Origin: Latrodectus hesperus
Taxonomy: Eukaryota > Arthropoda > Arachnida > Araneae > Theridiidae
Length of the DNA: 64,000 nt
NCBI GenBank assembly: GCA_037975125.1
Contig: CM075857.1
Coordinates: 74,481,345-74,545,344 of the forward strand
Direction: 5' to 3'
The stretch's first letter is position 1. Every line of letters starts with the position of its first letter. The notes under the pieces are model-generated. The model was not told where the DNA came from and searched no databases. It saw nothing but the letters and a program-made list of their open reading frames with translations. This document shows positions 50,616 to 60,982 of the stretch, piece by piece. The position numbers and the translations under genes were made by a program.

Positions 50616-50646
50616 TTCACACAGATTGGTTACCAATCTGTGTGAA
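50616..50646. repeat. Perfect 31-bp palindrome upstream of gene C
   Basis: TTCACACAGATTGGT is followed by its reverse complement across a single central base, 207 bp before the gene C ATG. Two direct CGAATTATCCTA repeats precede it at about 50585-50612. It could be a small fold-back element or a regulatory site; nothing in the sequence decides. Confidence 0.6.
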
Positions 50647-50852
50647 TATTGTCTTAAATCTGGAATGAAATGAAGAGAAGTTAATCTAGATTGAAAACAC
50701 ATAAATTGATAAAAATATGACACGCATACTACAAATCACAATAAAGAGAAATTCAGAGCGTCAAATGTAAAGTTTCCCACATTTTTTATCTGCTTTATGT
50801 CTTTTTGAAGCTTAACATTTTCTAACTTGTTTCAGTTATCCTAGCAGTTGAG

Positions 50853-50937
50853 ATGGGTATTTCAGGCTTTATCTTCTTTTTCCTAGCTGGATGGGGTGCA
50901 TTTGTAGAGGCAGGTTTCTTTAAGTTTGAAGACTGTT
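50853..50937 (+). CDS. GM2A-like: Gene C exon 1: signal peptide and first cysteine
   Basis: 85 bp; the donor is T|GTAAGT. A sequence ending TTCTAACTTGTTTCAG at 50835 looks like a branch point, pyrimidine tract and acceptor, leaving 17 nt of 5'UTR before the ATG. A very similar spacing (15 nt) occurs in gene A, which supports a shared 5'UTR intron. Confidence 0.88.
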
Positions 50938-53900
50938 GTAAGTATTTGAAACAGAGGAAATGTTTTAACTAAACCAAAAAAATGCGATATATTTAACAGA
51001 AACTATATTCTGCTAAGGCTATTAAATATGTTGAAAAATATGTTAAATATTGTATGTTTCACATGTAAAATATTGAACGCATAAAAAATTGAGTAGCAAG
51101 TCTTAAAACACTTACTAACTTTGAATTAAAACTATTTTGTTTATCAATTTCAAAATTAAAATTATAAATTATATTTTATTTTCTAGAATTGTTTTTGCAT
51201 AAAATATATTTCCATTTAATCTTCTTTACGATAATTTACTTACTACCTAGCATTAGAAAATAATGTTATATAATTTTGTATTTAAATTTTAAATATTACT
51301 TTATATAAGCCATATGAAATATTTTTAACTTATAGGTGTTTGTTTTTATTAGTTTTTGTACATCCTATAAAAAAAACGCTGTTATATTTTATTTCCTAAA
51401 AAGAATATTTAGCTGAAGAGAAATTGTTATAACTAAAATAAATTCTTATTGTATTTTTTTCCCAACTAGTTCAGATTATATATTTTTTAAAAAGAAATGA
51501 AATTGATTTGTTTTATTATAAGAAAATTGAATGAAAACAAAAAATATCATAATTAGCTTCATTATATAAATTTAAGAGGGATATGATTCGAAACATGTAA
51601 AAAATCTTTTTTTTTTCTTCTCAAATGACCGACTGAGTTTAGGTTTTAATCCATTCAGTATTACAAGGGGCGAAAATGTTAGTAATTTATACAGTGGTAG
51701 ACTCACCAGGTGAGCCATCCTTGACTCAAAAGTGAAAAGATACAGAAACACACAGAGAAAGAAAGAAATACCCATGCCCTAATCCAGATTCGAACCCGGA
51801 ACCTAGTGCTTCGAAGTGGGACGCTAAACCCTTCGTCATCGGTCGGCTTAAAAATATGCTTAAATGTAGAAAGAATTTTTATAGAAAACAATCCAATACT
51901 TTTTTTTGAAGTGTCATTACTCTTATGGTATTTCATCGTTTAATAGTGAAATCACTATTTTTACTCAAAATAAAGATAGTCAATTTTATCATTGTGATTA
52001 TATAGAAATAATGGTTAAATTTATATACATAATTCCTCTAAAATAATACAAAATATATGCATAAAAAATAAATTATTTCCATGTATAGCTGTAAAAAGCA
52101 CTTTTTAAAATATTTATTTAGCAATAATGAAATGAAAAATATTATGCCAACTTTTTCATTTTATCTCTGATATTAATATAGTAAATATTAGAGATATAAT
52201 GAAAGGTGAATTCAAAGTTTATTTAAAGAATAAACAATGTAATGACTTTGAAATGTATTTAAACATTAAAATATTTAAAAATAAATGGCATATTGGCAAA
52301 AAATGGTAAAACGGGTGTATTATGAGTCTTGGTCTCATTAGTTCTTATAACACGTACGAACAGGTTACTGCTTTGGTTCATATTAGTAGATGTAGAACAT
52401 AACATTCTAAAAATAATGACAGCATTTTTTCATCCGATTTTTGTGAGCTATACTTCATACAATATATACCAATAAAATATATATTTTTAATATAAACAAA
52501 TAATTGCATTATCAACTTAGTTTTTCTTTTTTTAAGATGTTCACCTTCATAAATAAATATTTTAATATTTATAAATTTGAATTTATATTTTAATTTTTAA
52601 GGATGTTGGAATTCATTACAAATTTCAGGTAATTATACTTATTATTAAGAAGGTATAACATAATAAATGTATATCGTTATTAGGATAAATGAAGAAATTC
52701 AAAAATATTTATTTAAAATTTATCGATTAAAAATATGGTGTAAAAATAATAATTTTACTTTCAAAGTAAAAGAAAACTTAATGAAAATATAAGTACCTAA
52801 GTTTATTCCTATATTTATATACCGTTATTTTTACTTAAACATGTTTAGTTTCACATGCTTAAGTAATAATGTTTCTTTCTTATACAGCGCCATTTTTGAG
52901 ACATATTGTTTCCAAACAAAATAATGTTTCACGCTAAAAATCACATATATATATATAATTTATATAAATTTAAAAAATCAACTATTTATATAAATTATTG
53001 CTTTATTAAATTAAGTTAAATGGGTATTCATAATTAGTACAATTTTATACATTTGCCTAACATTTAAATATTTATATCTCCTTGGGATGAAATGCTGAAA
53101 GTAATTAGGTATTACATGATATTTTAGCTTCAAAAGCTGCCATCGCCAATGTTACTGAACTGGTCATTTCTCCTGATCCAATTGACTTGAAGAAGAATGT
53201 GACTGTTACAGCTCATATTCGGGTTAAGGATGAGCTTCCTGAAAACGCAGTGATGAAGATCAAGTATTACAAATTGAAAAGTATATTTGGTGTTAATATA
53301 GATGTACCAATACCATGTTTGCTAGGAAAATTTGGATCATGGTATGTAGTATGATATTTTTAATATTAGTGCTTCTTAATATTTAAATTAACACTAATTT
53401 GTTTCACAGAAAAAATATTTAAAGTAGAATCCATTTTCGAAAATAGATTCTATTAAATTTTTTTCTTTAAATCATGGTTTTGTTTCTAAGTTATATGAAT
53501 CAATTTCATGTGCATGTGTTTTATCCGAATATATCATTAATACGTAAAATGACGTAAAGTTTATCCTTAATTCTTGAGTTAATAAATATTTTAATAAAAG
53601 TTTACTTACGGGTACCTCTTGATTTTTGGCTGTTTTTTTTTGACGCCAAGATAGACGCCAAAATGTGAATAAAAAATGACAATTGTAAAACTTCGTAAGT
53701 TAAAGCTCTGAAAGTAGCAGTGTTACAAGAAATTAAAGTTTATCGCTGATGTTTATAAAGCCAAATTTTTTGCTAAATCAAGGTATTCTTCACCAATTTT
53801 TTAAGTAATTTCACTAATTTTCTTCCAATAAGTTTTAAATAAATATCAAGATATCTTAAATTGTTTTACGCCTTATACCACCAATTTTATTTATTTTTAT

Positions 53901-56900
53901 TTATTAAAATAATACTTAATATAAATTTTTCGACTACTTTATTAAATATGTTGATTAAGAACAATTTTTAAGTATTACCATACTATTTTTCTAAGAACTG
54001 AGAATGAAAAATTATAAGTATCATATAAGAACGAAAATTGTGTATATTCGATTTATTAACAATTGATTACTATTCTATAAATACAAAAATTAGTAATAAG
54101 ATTCATGTCACACAATTTAATAAAACATATTACAAAGATTTAATCAACTGGTTTTCCTTAGTAATTTATTTGAGTCATTTTAATTTTATATTCATCTTTT
54201 ATATATCTATAGGTGTCTATTATATATATAAACATTATTAAAAATAACCTATTTTAAGCTTCTTTTTCATTTAAAAATGTTAGAAATCACAATAAGTGTA
54301 GTTATATGATACAGCAGTATTGAAATGATATTAACAGAGGAATATTCTCCTAAATTTTATTATTTTCAATAGCAATTCAATCATCAATTAGTTATATGAT
54401 TTGAGAAATTTTTTCTTTGAAAATTAATTTTCCAGAACCAATTCAATTATGATCAAGTTTCACATGGCAAAAGTAATAAAAAAATTATTTGTTACTTATT
54501 ATTTAATTATTAAATAATGATGAATTATAATAAATAAATGTATCATTATTTAATGATTAAATAATAAGCTTATGATTAATTTATTAAATTAATCATTAAT
54601 TAACTATTGATTATAATCATTAGATTGATTTAATAGATCTTAAAAAATTTTCAATACACAATAAAAGTTCATTGATAATTTTCCATTACAACAATGTGTT
54701 CTCTTTTTACATTTCTTCTAGAATTATTAGCGTTAATCTAGTAAATCAAGTTAACTTTGATACATATGTCAAATATTTTTAAAAAATATTCACATTTTGT
54801 ACACAGCTTTGTGTAGTAAACAAATACATATTCACAGTTTCACAGAATAATTTTGATGTCATATGGATCTTAGCAATTACTGCACTTGAACCTATTTTAT
54901 GCTAATTATCTAGGACCGTGGCAGCCTAGTGGTTAGAGCAACGGCCTTCCATCCGGAAGGGTAGGGTTCGATTCTCAATACCGCCAAAGACCCACCGAGT
55001 ACATGCGACATACGTGCTCGTTAAAACCGTGGCAATCGAAAGTCCTGTGGTCGGTCATTAAGCAGTTACCATTGGTGCAATGGTCTGAAAAAAATTTCCT
55101 CCCCATTCAGATCAATGTCAAAATTGATGGAGTGGATCTCTGTAGGATTTAAAAAATAGAAAATACGTACTTTCACCTTCGTGGTGATCTGATTAAAACG
55201 AAAGACTCTCCTTATTGACTTAAACTCGCATAACCAAGACATAGCGAGCTTGGCTTGTCCAAGTGTCATAATTAACAACTAATTATCATTTGGGCTTACC
55301 GGTTGCCAATTACTTTCCAACTCTGACATTAATAGTATATTTTTATGAAGCTTACCTATTAAGCGATACACATGACTTTACAAGATTCCATCACATTCAC
55401 AATAACATGCAAATAACTATTCAAATTTATGTAAATTCAGTGCATTCTATGTCTTTGGAACAGTATAATCTTAACTTTGCCAAAGATTCTTAAACTAAAT
55501 TTTTTTCTAATTTAACAAAATACCAGAGGTAAAATTATCTGCATAACTTAAATCATGGTCGTTGATTAATACCTAGAAGGTATGCTTCATTTACATTGTT
55601 TCTTATAATTTTATCTACTTAAAGTAATACTATATAATGTCATAAATTTGATCATGCATTTTAAAATGGTAAATACATATAACAGTTATAATTACTAACA
55701 AATAATAACATTATTTGTGAATAGTGCAAATCCTATATTGATATGAAGCTGATGATCAATAACTGTTTTGTGAATTATTACGTTATTTTATAACATATTT
55801 TAATCAGAATATTTACGATAAAAATACGTGAGTCTTATATGAATTACTTATGAAAAATTCACAAATAAATTTTATTACGAAACTCAATACTTCAGAAATT
55901 ATAATTTTCAAAATAAGATCTTTAAATTATTTTCAGTTTTCTTTGCTAGAAAACGCTTGTTAAGATCTTAAAACAATCATAGATATGTTAGGTCATAGAA
56001 TAGAGAATTTGATGCATGATATATTATTTAATACTATATTAATGTTTTCTAATTCATATATCTTTTATGATGTAAAATATTATAGTTACATTATGTTTAT
56101 CATGAACAATATCATAGTTACATTAGTTTTATACCGGGTAACTACACCTTAAGTTGATAAGTTAATCTATTCTATTCCTGATTATATTTTGAGTTATCTA
56201 TTAAGTTACAGATGTTTAATATTGAAATCATTTTTACTTTTGAAATTAATATTAGTTTATAAGGGAAAAATTTCCACGATGACGCATTAACATTTTACGT
56301 TTGTTTGCATAAATACACTTAAATTCTCCTTAAATGTGAATACTTTGTATTTTTTTCCTACCAGCACTTAATTCATATTGTTTATTTTAATTTGGTATTA
56401 CATTTCAATAGGCTATGCAATACTTTATTTATATATGATATAATAATTAATAAATATTGTCACATACTAGAATAGTATTGTATAAATACATATAAAAAAA
56501 CTTGAATCTTTACCATCATTTTTGCATTACTTACTAGTTACGATAAATATGAAACTTATTGCACATATTTTAAAATGTTATAAGTTTCTCACAGTATTTA
56601 AAAAAATTTTTAAAATCATATGTCATTATTACATTTATTAAGATTTCCTAAATTTTTTGTAAAGGGCGTTATGAAAAATTGGACATTCGATATAAATGAG
56701 TAGAAAATTCTCCATTAAGCATATTCACTGATTTTTCTAAACTATTCAAATTTAAGGAAGATTTGTATTTACACTTGGAAAAATGCATAAAAATATTAAA
56801 CCCCACAAAAATTCATATTTCAGAGCTATTGACAAATTTAATGCTATAATATAAACTGTAATTAACATTAAAAATTTTATTATTGAAATTTAACATTTTT

Positions 56901-59900
56901 TACATAGCCTTGCTTTTTTACTGAAGCGTCATATAAGTGTCAAGGTTTTAATGTTTTTGACACAGGTGCCGTATAATCCATGATGCCAAATTCTGAGATT
57001 GGGGAATTGTTGGCGGATTTTCTAATGTATCTGACAATCTCTTGTTTATTACGTCATACATATGGAGACCTATAAGAATTATGCAGAAAATTCTATTTTG
57101 GTAACTCACGATATATCATCTTGGCAACATTTCTTCATCGCCAAAAAAATTTAGAATTTTAAATCATTGGTTATACGGCACCTGTGGCATGTTTTTTTAT
57201 AACCTTAAGTTAAGGAAGGAATTTTTTCGAATAAACCGATGGATGTTTACACTGAGAACAAAGTAGAATATTTTTAATCAAACTTCCTGAAAAGGAAATT
57301 CCTTTGAAGTAGGTGACTGTTATGTGAAAATAGATGGTTTTCATAAGCTCTTTTGAATTAAGTAGTAGTTTGCTTGTTTCATTTTCCTTTAAAGTAGATT
57401 ATTCTTGCAGCACATTCCCTCTCTGCAAATACATGAAGCTATATAAAGAGCAGGCAGAGCATTTCTTCCCAGAAGATCAAGAATATGGTTGTCCTATTAA
57501 GCCTGGACAATATGGAGGTGACAACATGGAGATAAAAATACCAGATATGGGGTCTATTGCACGTTTTATTGTTGGGGTGAATATTGTCTTTTATCTTTTT
57601 TTATATAAATATATTAACATTTTATTTAGGGAATTATAAATTTCTTTTTCAAACATAGTTTGAAATCTTTTATCCGCACTTATCTGCAGAAATATATTTA
57701 CCAAGGAAATATTGAACCAAGATCATGAAATTCAACATATGCATAGTACTTTCATAGATAACAAATGTTTATAAATTTAATCATTACCTTTTGTTGTTAC
57801 TATGCAGTGAAACATTTAACAGTCCAGTAACAGGAAAAATTAATTTCAAATTGGTTGTACATCTACTCCTGGCAGCTATATTATTTTATATCTGGTGGAA
57901 AATAAAGTATGTTAAATTGCTTATACTCTTCAAGTAAATACTATCATAAATGTAGAAAATTATCATACAATTTTGTAGTAATCATCTGTAGTTACTTTCC
58001 TTATGTTTCTGAAATATTTTCATTGGTTTCATTTGTCGATAAGCCAAGAAGGTGGTGAAAGAACATATATCCTTATAACTGCTGTAGTTCAATATCTATC
58101 AACAATTTTATATTGTTAATAAATGATACCACTCTCAATTTATTACATAGAATAAGCACCTGACTTCTATATACTATCATAGAGATTGCACAATTAAAAG
58201 TTCATAATTTAGCCTGATTTAACAAGTTTGTAGACCTAATTTTTTTACACAGAGGATAATTTTAGCCAAAGCACCTGGAAACAGGATTAAAATTTATTGA
58301 CTTCCTTAACCAAGCAAACCGAAACTTAGCATGTCACATTGAATGTTACAATAATATGTCATTCTTAAGAAATATTGTGGATTGGATAGTTAACCACAAT
58401 TATATCCTATAAATGTATATTTTATGGTAATCGAGATGTGTCTTCTCTTAAAATGGAGTTTTTGAATACACAGCATAAATATTTTACATATATTAACTAG
58501 AAAATATCTTTCAAAAAAGAACTGGTGAAGATACTGGAAATGGTAATGAAAAAAATTGAGATAAAATTTATAATTTTTTTAAAAACTCTTCATAAATCGT
58601 ATTCATTTACATAAATTGACCTTTATTTCTGCTTGTGTAACAAAATTTGAAAGACAGATTACAAGAAAGTACTGCAGGAAAAGTATCCAAAATCGACGCA
58701 AGGAATCTACTTCCTTTTTCGAAGGTTTATGTTTTGATATAGTATATATTTTTACAACATTGAGCTTTACTTTGTGACACATCTACAAGTTTTGCATAAA
58801 ATCCCTGAACTTTAATTTATAAGAAAATGATTTCAAATAACGTTCAGTTCAAACAACGAGAAATATATTTTCAATAATTTGAAATTATTGTTATCATTAA
58901 AGACAGGACAACTATATCCTAAGAAAATTGAAATACGAATACCTGTGTTCCTAAATTTGTTTCTTTCAAATGGAATTCTTCGGCTGTACTAATTTAACAA
59001 GAATAATTTTATTAGCATTTAAAAAATTCCATAAAAATATATTAACAGATAGTGTGACATACTCTGCAGATATCTTTAACTTAACTATTCTTATTTATTA
59101 TATTAACTTAACTATTAAAACTTATGCATAAGCCGAAAAATTAGCAATTATACATATATTTATTTGCTTAGTATAGTTTTTTTTAAAAATAAGCTGAAAG
59201 ATTTATGAAAAAATAACTCATAATTTTTTCTGAAAAATGTTTTAATTGTTTGCTTTTGTCATAGTCCCTATATTGATTTAATTAGTTTAAAGCTTCATAT
59301 GACAATTTTTGTGTTCTTTTTTGCCTCATTTTCATTTATTCGTTTACTATTTTATGTCATTGATTTATTATTCCCAATTAATTATTCTACTTCATTACTC
59401 TTCTAGTTTTTTATAAAAAATTTCTATGTTAATTTCTATAGCGATAAAATAAAAATGTACAGATAAAAATTACTAAAGCAATTCATCAAAATTCGTTTAC
59501 TTCAGTGTTAATGTAAATTCTTGGAACAGCTGAATTTTCTATTTTTCCTCTTCTATTTATAATCAATAAAAACTGGAGATGTAGTTTGGAATAGCAGTTT
59601 TATTTTAGAATTTCAAGTAGCAGCTGTTATTTGGTCAAGAAGATCCATAATAATAACATCTGTTTTGTATTTTTTTCCTTTACTTATTTTCATACTAATA
59701 TTTCTTTTCATTATGTCACGTTGATTTTTTAAATGTATGTGATTTAAATTTCAAAAGATTTACTGTTCAGATTTTAGTCAGCTTCATTTGTTACAAAAGA
59801 ATTTGAAACTATTAAAGATTAATTAGCAAAGATAGAAGAACTATATCTAAATTATTGCTCTCATAAAAAAACATGGAAGTATTTAATAAAAAATAATATC

Positions 59901-60982
59901 TTATTGCAAATATTGCAAATAAGATAATAACTATGAAACTTTAGTAGTATTGATTTTTGATTTTTGTAGGTAAATTCAGATAATCTGGCAATTTGTTGGT
60001 AAAATTTATGAAGGAAAATGGATTTAATTTCAATGTGATTTAAGTTTAATACTTAAAAATAATTTAAAATAATTACATTTAAGGGAAATTTTTAAAGCGT
60101 TGGAAAATTAGTATGTTCTGATTTTTGTGATGCAAATAAGAGGTCAATATGGATGGTTAGAAATAAATTTAAAATAAGTGTTAAGCAGAGTTAAGTAATA
60201 TTTATGATAATCAAAAGTCATTACTATTACATATTTTCCATTCACCCAGGGAAATTAATTTAGGGCTTGAGTTCCAGTGGCTCAGTAGCTTCACGCCGCT
60301 TCCCGTAAGCTCAGCAAAGTGAAGCATCATTTGCCGCGGGCAGTGGCTGGGAGGGTGACCACGGTGTACTCTTCTTCACTGGGTTGCTGGAACTCCGTGG
60401 GTTGGGGACGTGTCCACGTTAATCTGTGGCGTCCAAAGTCCTACCGCTGGTATGACGTGGATGTGGAGAGGGGAGGGTGCCAGCTCAGGTGTAGCCTCAA
60501 CCTGACCGTGGTTAAAAATTACGAGGCACCTTAAAAAGTGCAAAGTCGTACTTTCACCTTCGTGGTGCTCTGATCCAAATGGAAGACGCTCCCTCTTGAC
60601 TCTATTCGCACTGCCAAAGGCAAAGCGAGCTTGGCTTGTCCAAGTGTCATAAGCAACAACAACAATTTAGGGCTTGAATTTAAAAAAAATATATTTAGAC
60701 TTTCTCCCTCATAAATTTTGACTGAATTTACACATTTTCCTTCAATTTATAACTTTTCTTTTTATATTTTTAACCTACAATATAAAAATCTGGCTTAAAA
60801 ACTTAGTAAAGCTTTTTTGAAATTTTTGCGCATTTGAGTTATTTTTCTTTTTTATATTATGATAAAGCAAGAAATAATTCGTTTGTGTTTGTATTTTTCA
60901 GGGTAAATACCGAACAGAACTCCAAATAAAAGTGGGAAAACAGGTACTGGGATGCTATAAATACTGGTTAGAAATGCACTGA
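50853..60982 (+). CDS. GM2A-like: GM2 activator-like ML-domain lipid-binding protein, paralogue C (4 exons)
   Basis: Join 50853-50937, 53128-53341, 57411-57576, 60902-60982; 546 bp, 181 aa, phases 1, 2, 0. The signal peptide MGISGFIFFFLAGWGAFVEA is followed by GFFKFEDC. Motifs are SPDPI (43-47), IPC (90-92), GSC (98-100), LC at 105, GCP (126-128), PGQYGGDN (131-138) and GCYKYW (172-177). Cysteines 28, 92, 100, 105, 127 and 173 are conserved with A and B. Sequons are N36 and N52. The C-terminal exon diverges most: KVGKQVLGC replaces the acidic D-x-x-P-V-A-C of A and B, which may alter ligand entry or partner contacts (inference). The open frame and good splice sites suggest a working gene. It starts 6.8 kb after B in the same direction. 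Confidence 0.93.
51665..51847 (-). mobile_element. tRNA-derived SINE fragment in intron 1 of gene C
   Basis: Minus strand: GCCGACCGATGACGAAGGG (box A region), GGTTCGAATCTGG (box B, about 51785-51797), then GGGCATGGGTATTTCTTTCT. It matches the 5' half of the SINEs at 30298 and 36312; the 3' end is approximate. Confidence 0.65.
53128..53341 (+). CDS. GM2A-like: Gene C exon 2: SPDPI strand to IPC..G..GS
   Basis: The acceptor is GATATTTTAG and the donor TG|GTATGT. T|CT gives Ser29, then SKAAIANVTELVISPDPIDL. It is the shortest exon 2 of the three. The sequon pair N36 and N52 is positionally equivalent to those in A and B. Confidence 0.92.
54911..55278 (+). mobile_element. tRNA-derived SINE, CTTGTCCAAG-tail group, in intron 2 of gene C
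   Basis: Flanked by CTAATTATC at 54902-54910 and 55279-55287. The head TAGGACCGTGGCAGCCTAGT, with GGTTAGAGCAACGGCC and GGGTTCGATTC (box B, 54964-54974), is strongly tRNA-like. The tail CACCTTCGTGGTGATCTGAT, GCGAGCTTGGCTTGTCCAAG, GTCATAATTAACAAC matches 31727-32122 and 60271-60663. Not a functional tRNA gene: no acceptor stem follows box B. Confidence 0.85.
56961..57186. mobile_element. Short MITE in intron 2 of gene C
   Basis: CACAGGTGCCGTATAA at the left is exactly repeated in inverted form at the right end (57171-57186). The similarity extends imperfectly to about 35 bp on each side. No coding frame; 225 bp upstream of exon 3 of gene C. Confidence 0.75.
57411..57576 (+). CDS. GM2A-like: Gene C exon 3: cysteine-rich lid region and YGGD motif
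   Basis: The acceptor is ATTCTTGCAG. The donor GGG|GTGAAT is weaker than in A and B but keeps phase 0 and the same exon length as A. It encodes C|TFPLCKYMKLYKEQAEHFF, YGCPIKPGQYGGDN and PDMGSIARFIVG. The 101-aa ORF reading through it at both ends is not a real protein. Confidence 0.9.
60271..60663 (+). mobile_element. SINE with a 5S rRNA-like head, intron 3 of gene C
   Basis: A perfect 14-bp duplication, AATTTAGGGCTTGA, flanks it (60257-60270, 60664-60677). The head contains AAGCATCATT at about 60321 and GGGAGGGTGACC ending at about 60359. AAGCA to GTGACC spans 39 bases, the spacing of the matching segment of 5S rRNA as I know it (AAGCA...GGGTGACC, internal promoter region). There is no tRNA box B. 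The 3' part (CACCTTCGTGGTGCTCTGAT, GCGAGCTTGGCTTGTCCAAG, GTCATAAGCAACAACAAC) is shared with the tRNA-headed SINEs at 31727 and 54911. The 71-aa ORF 60319-60534 is incidental. Confidence 0.75.
60902..60982 (+). CDS. GM2A-like: Gene C exon 4: C-terminal strands and stop
   Basis: The acceptor is TTTGTATTTTTCAG. It encodes GKYRTELQIKVGKQVLGCYKYWLEMH and TGA. It lies about 240 bp downstream of a full-length SINE insertion. Confidence 0.91.
   Translation, partial: GKYRTELQIKVGKQVLGCYKYWLEMH

Larger units (their letters stand above)
44025..50852. other. Intergenic region between genes B and C
   Basis: No host exon recognised. It holds the partial duplicate at 44461-44650, a run of ten G at 45563-45572, a MITE at 45904-46331, the internally deleted LINE at 46703-47520, an (ATCA)n stretch near 47615-47640, the (TA)n tract at 48080-48123 and a palindrome at 50616-50646. 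The remainder is AT-rich with no recognisable feature. Confidence 0.6.

Noticed and set aside
54911..54980. tRNA gene
   Set aside because: Box A and box B are present but no closing acceptor stem; a SINE body, shared tail and target duplication follow.
60319..60534. 71-aa ORF as a host gene
   Set aside because: Lies wholly inside the 5S-like SINE.
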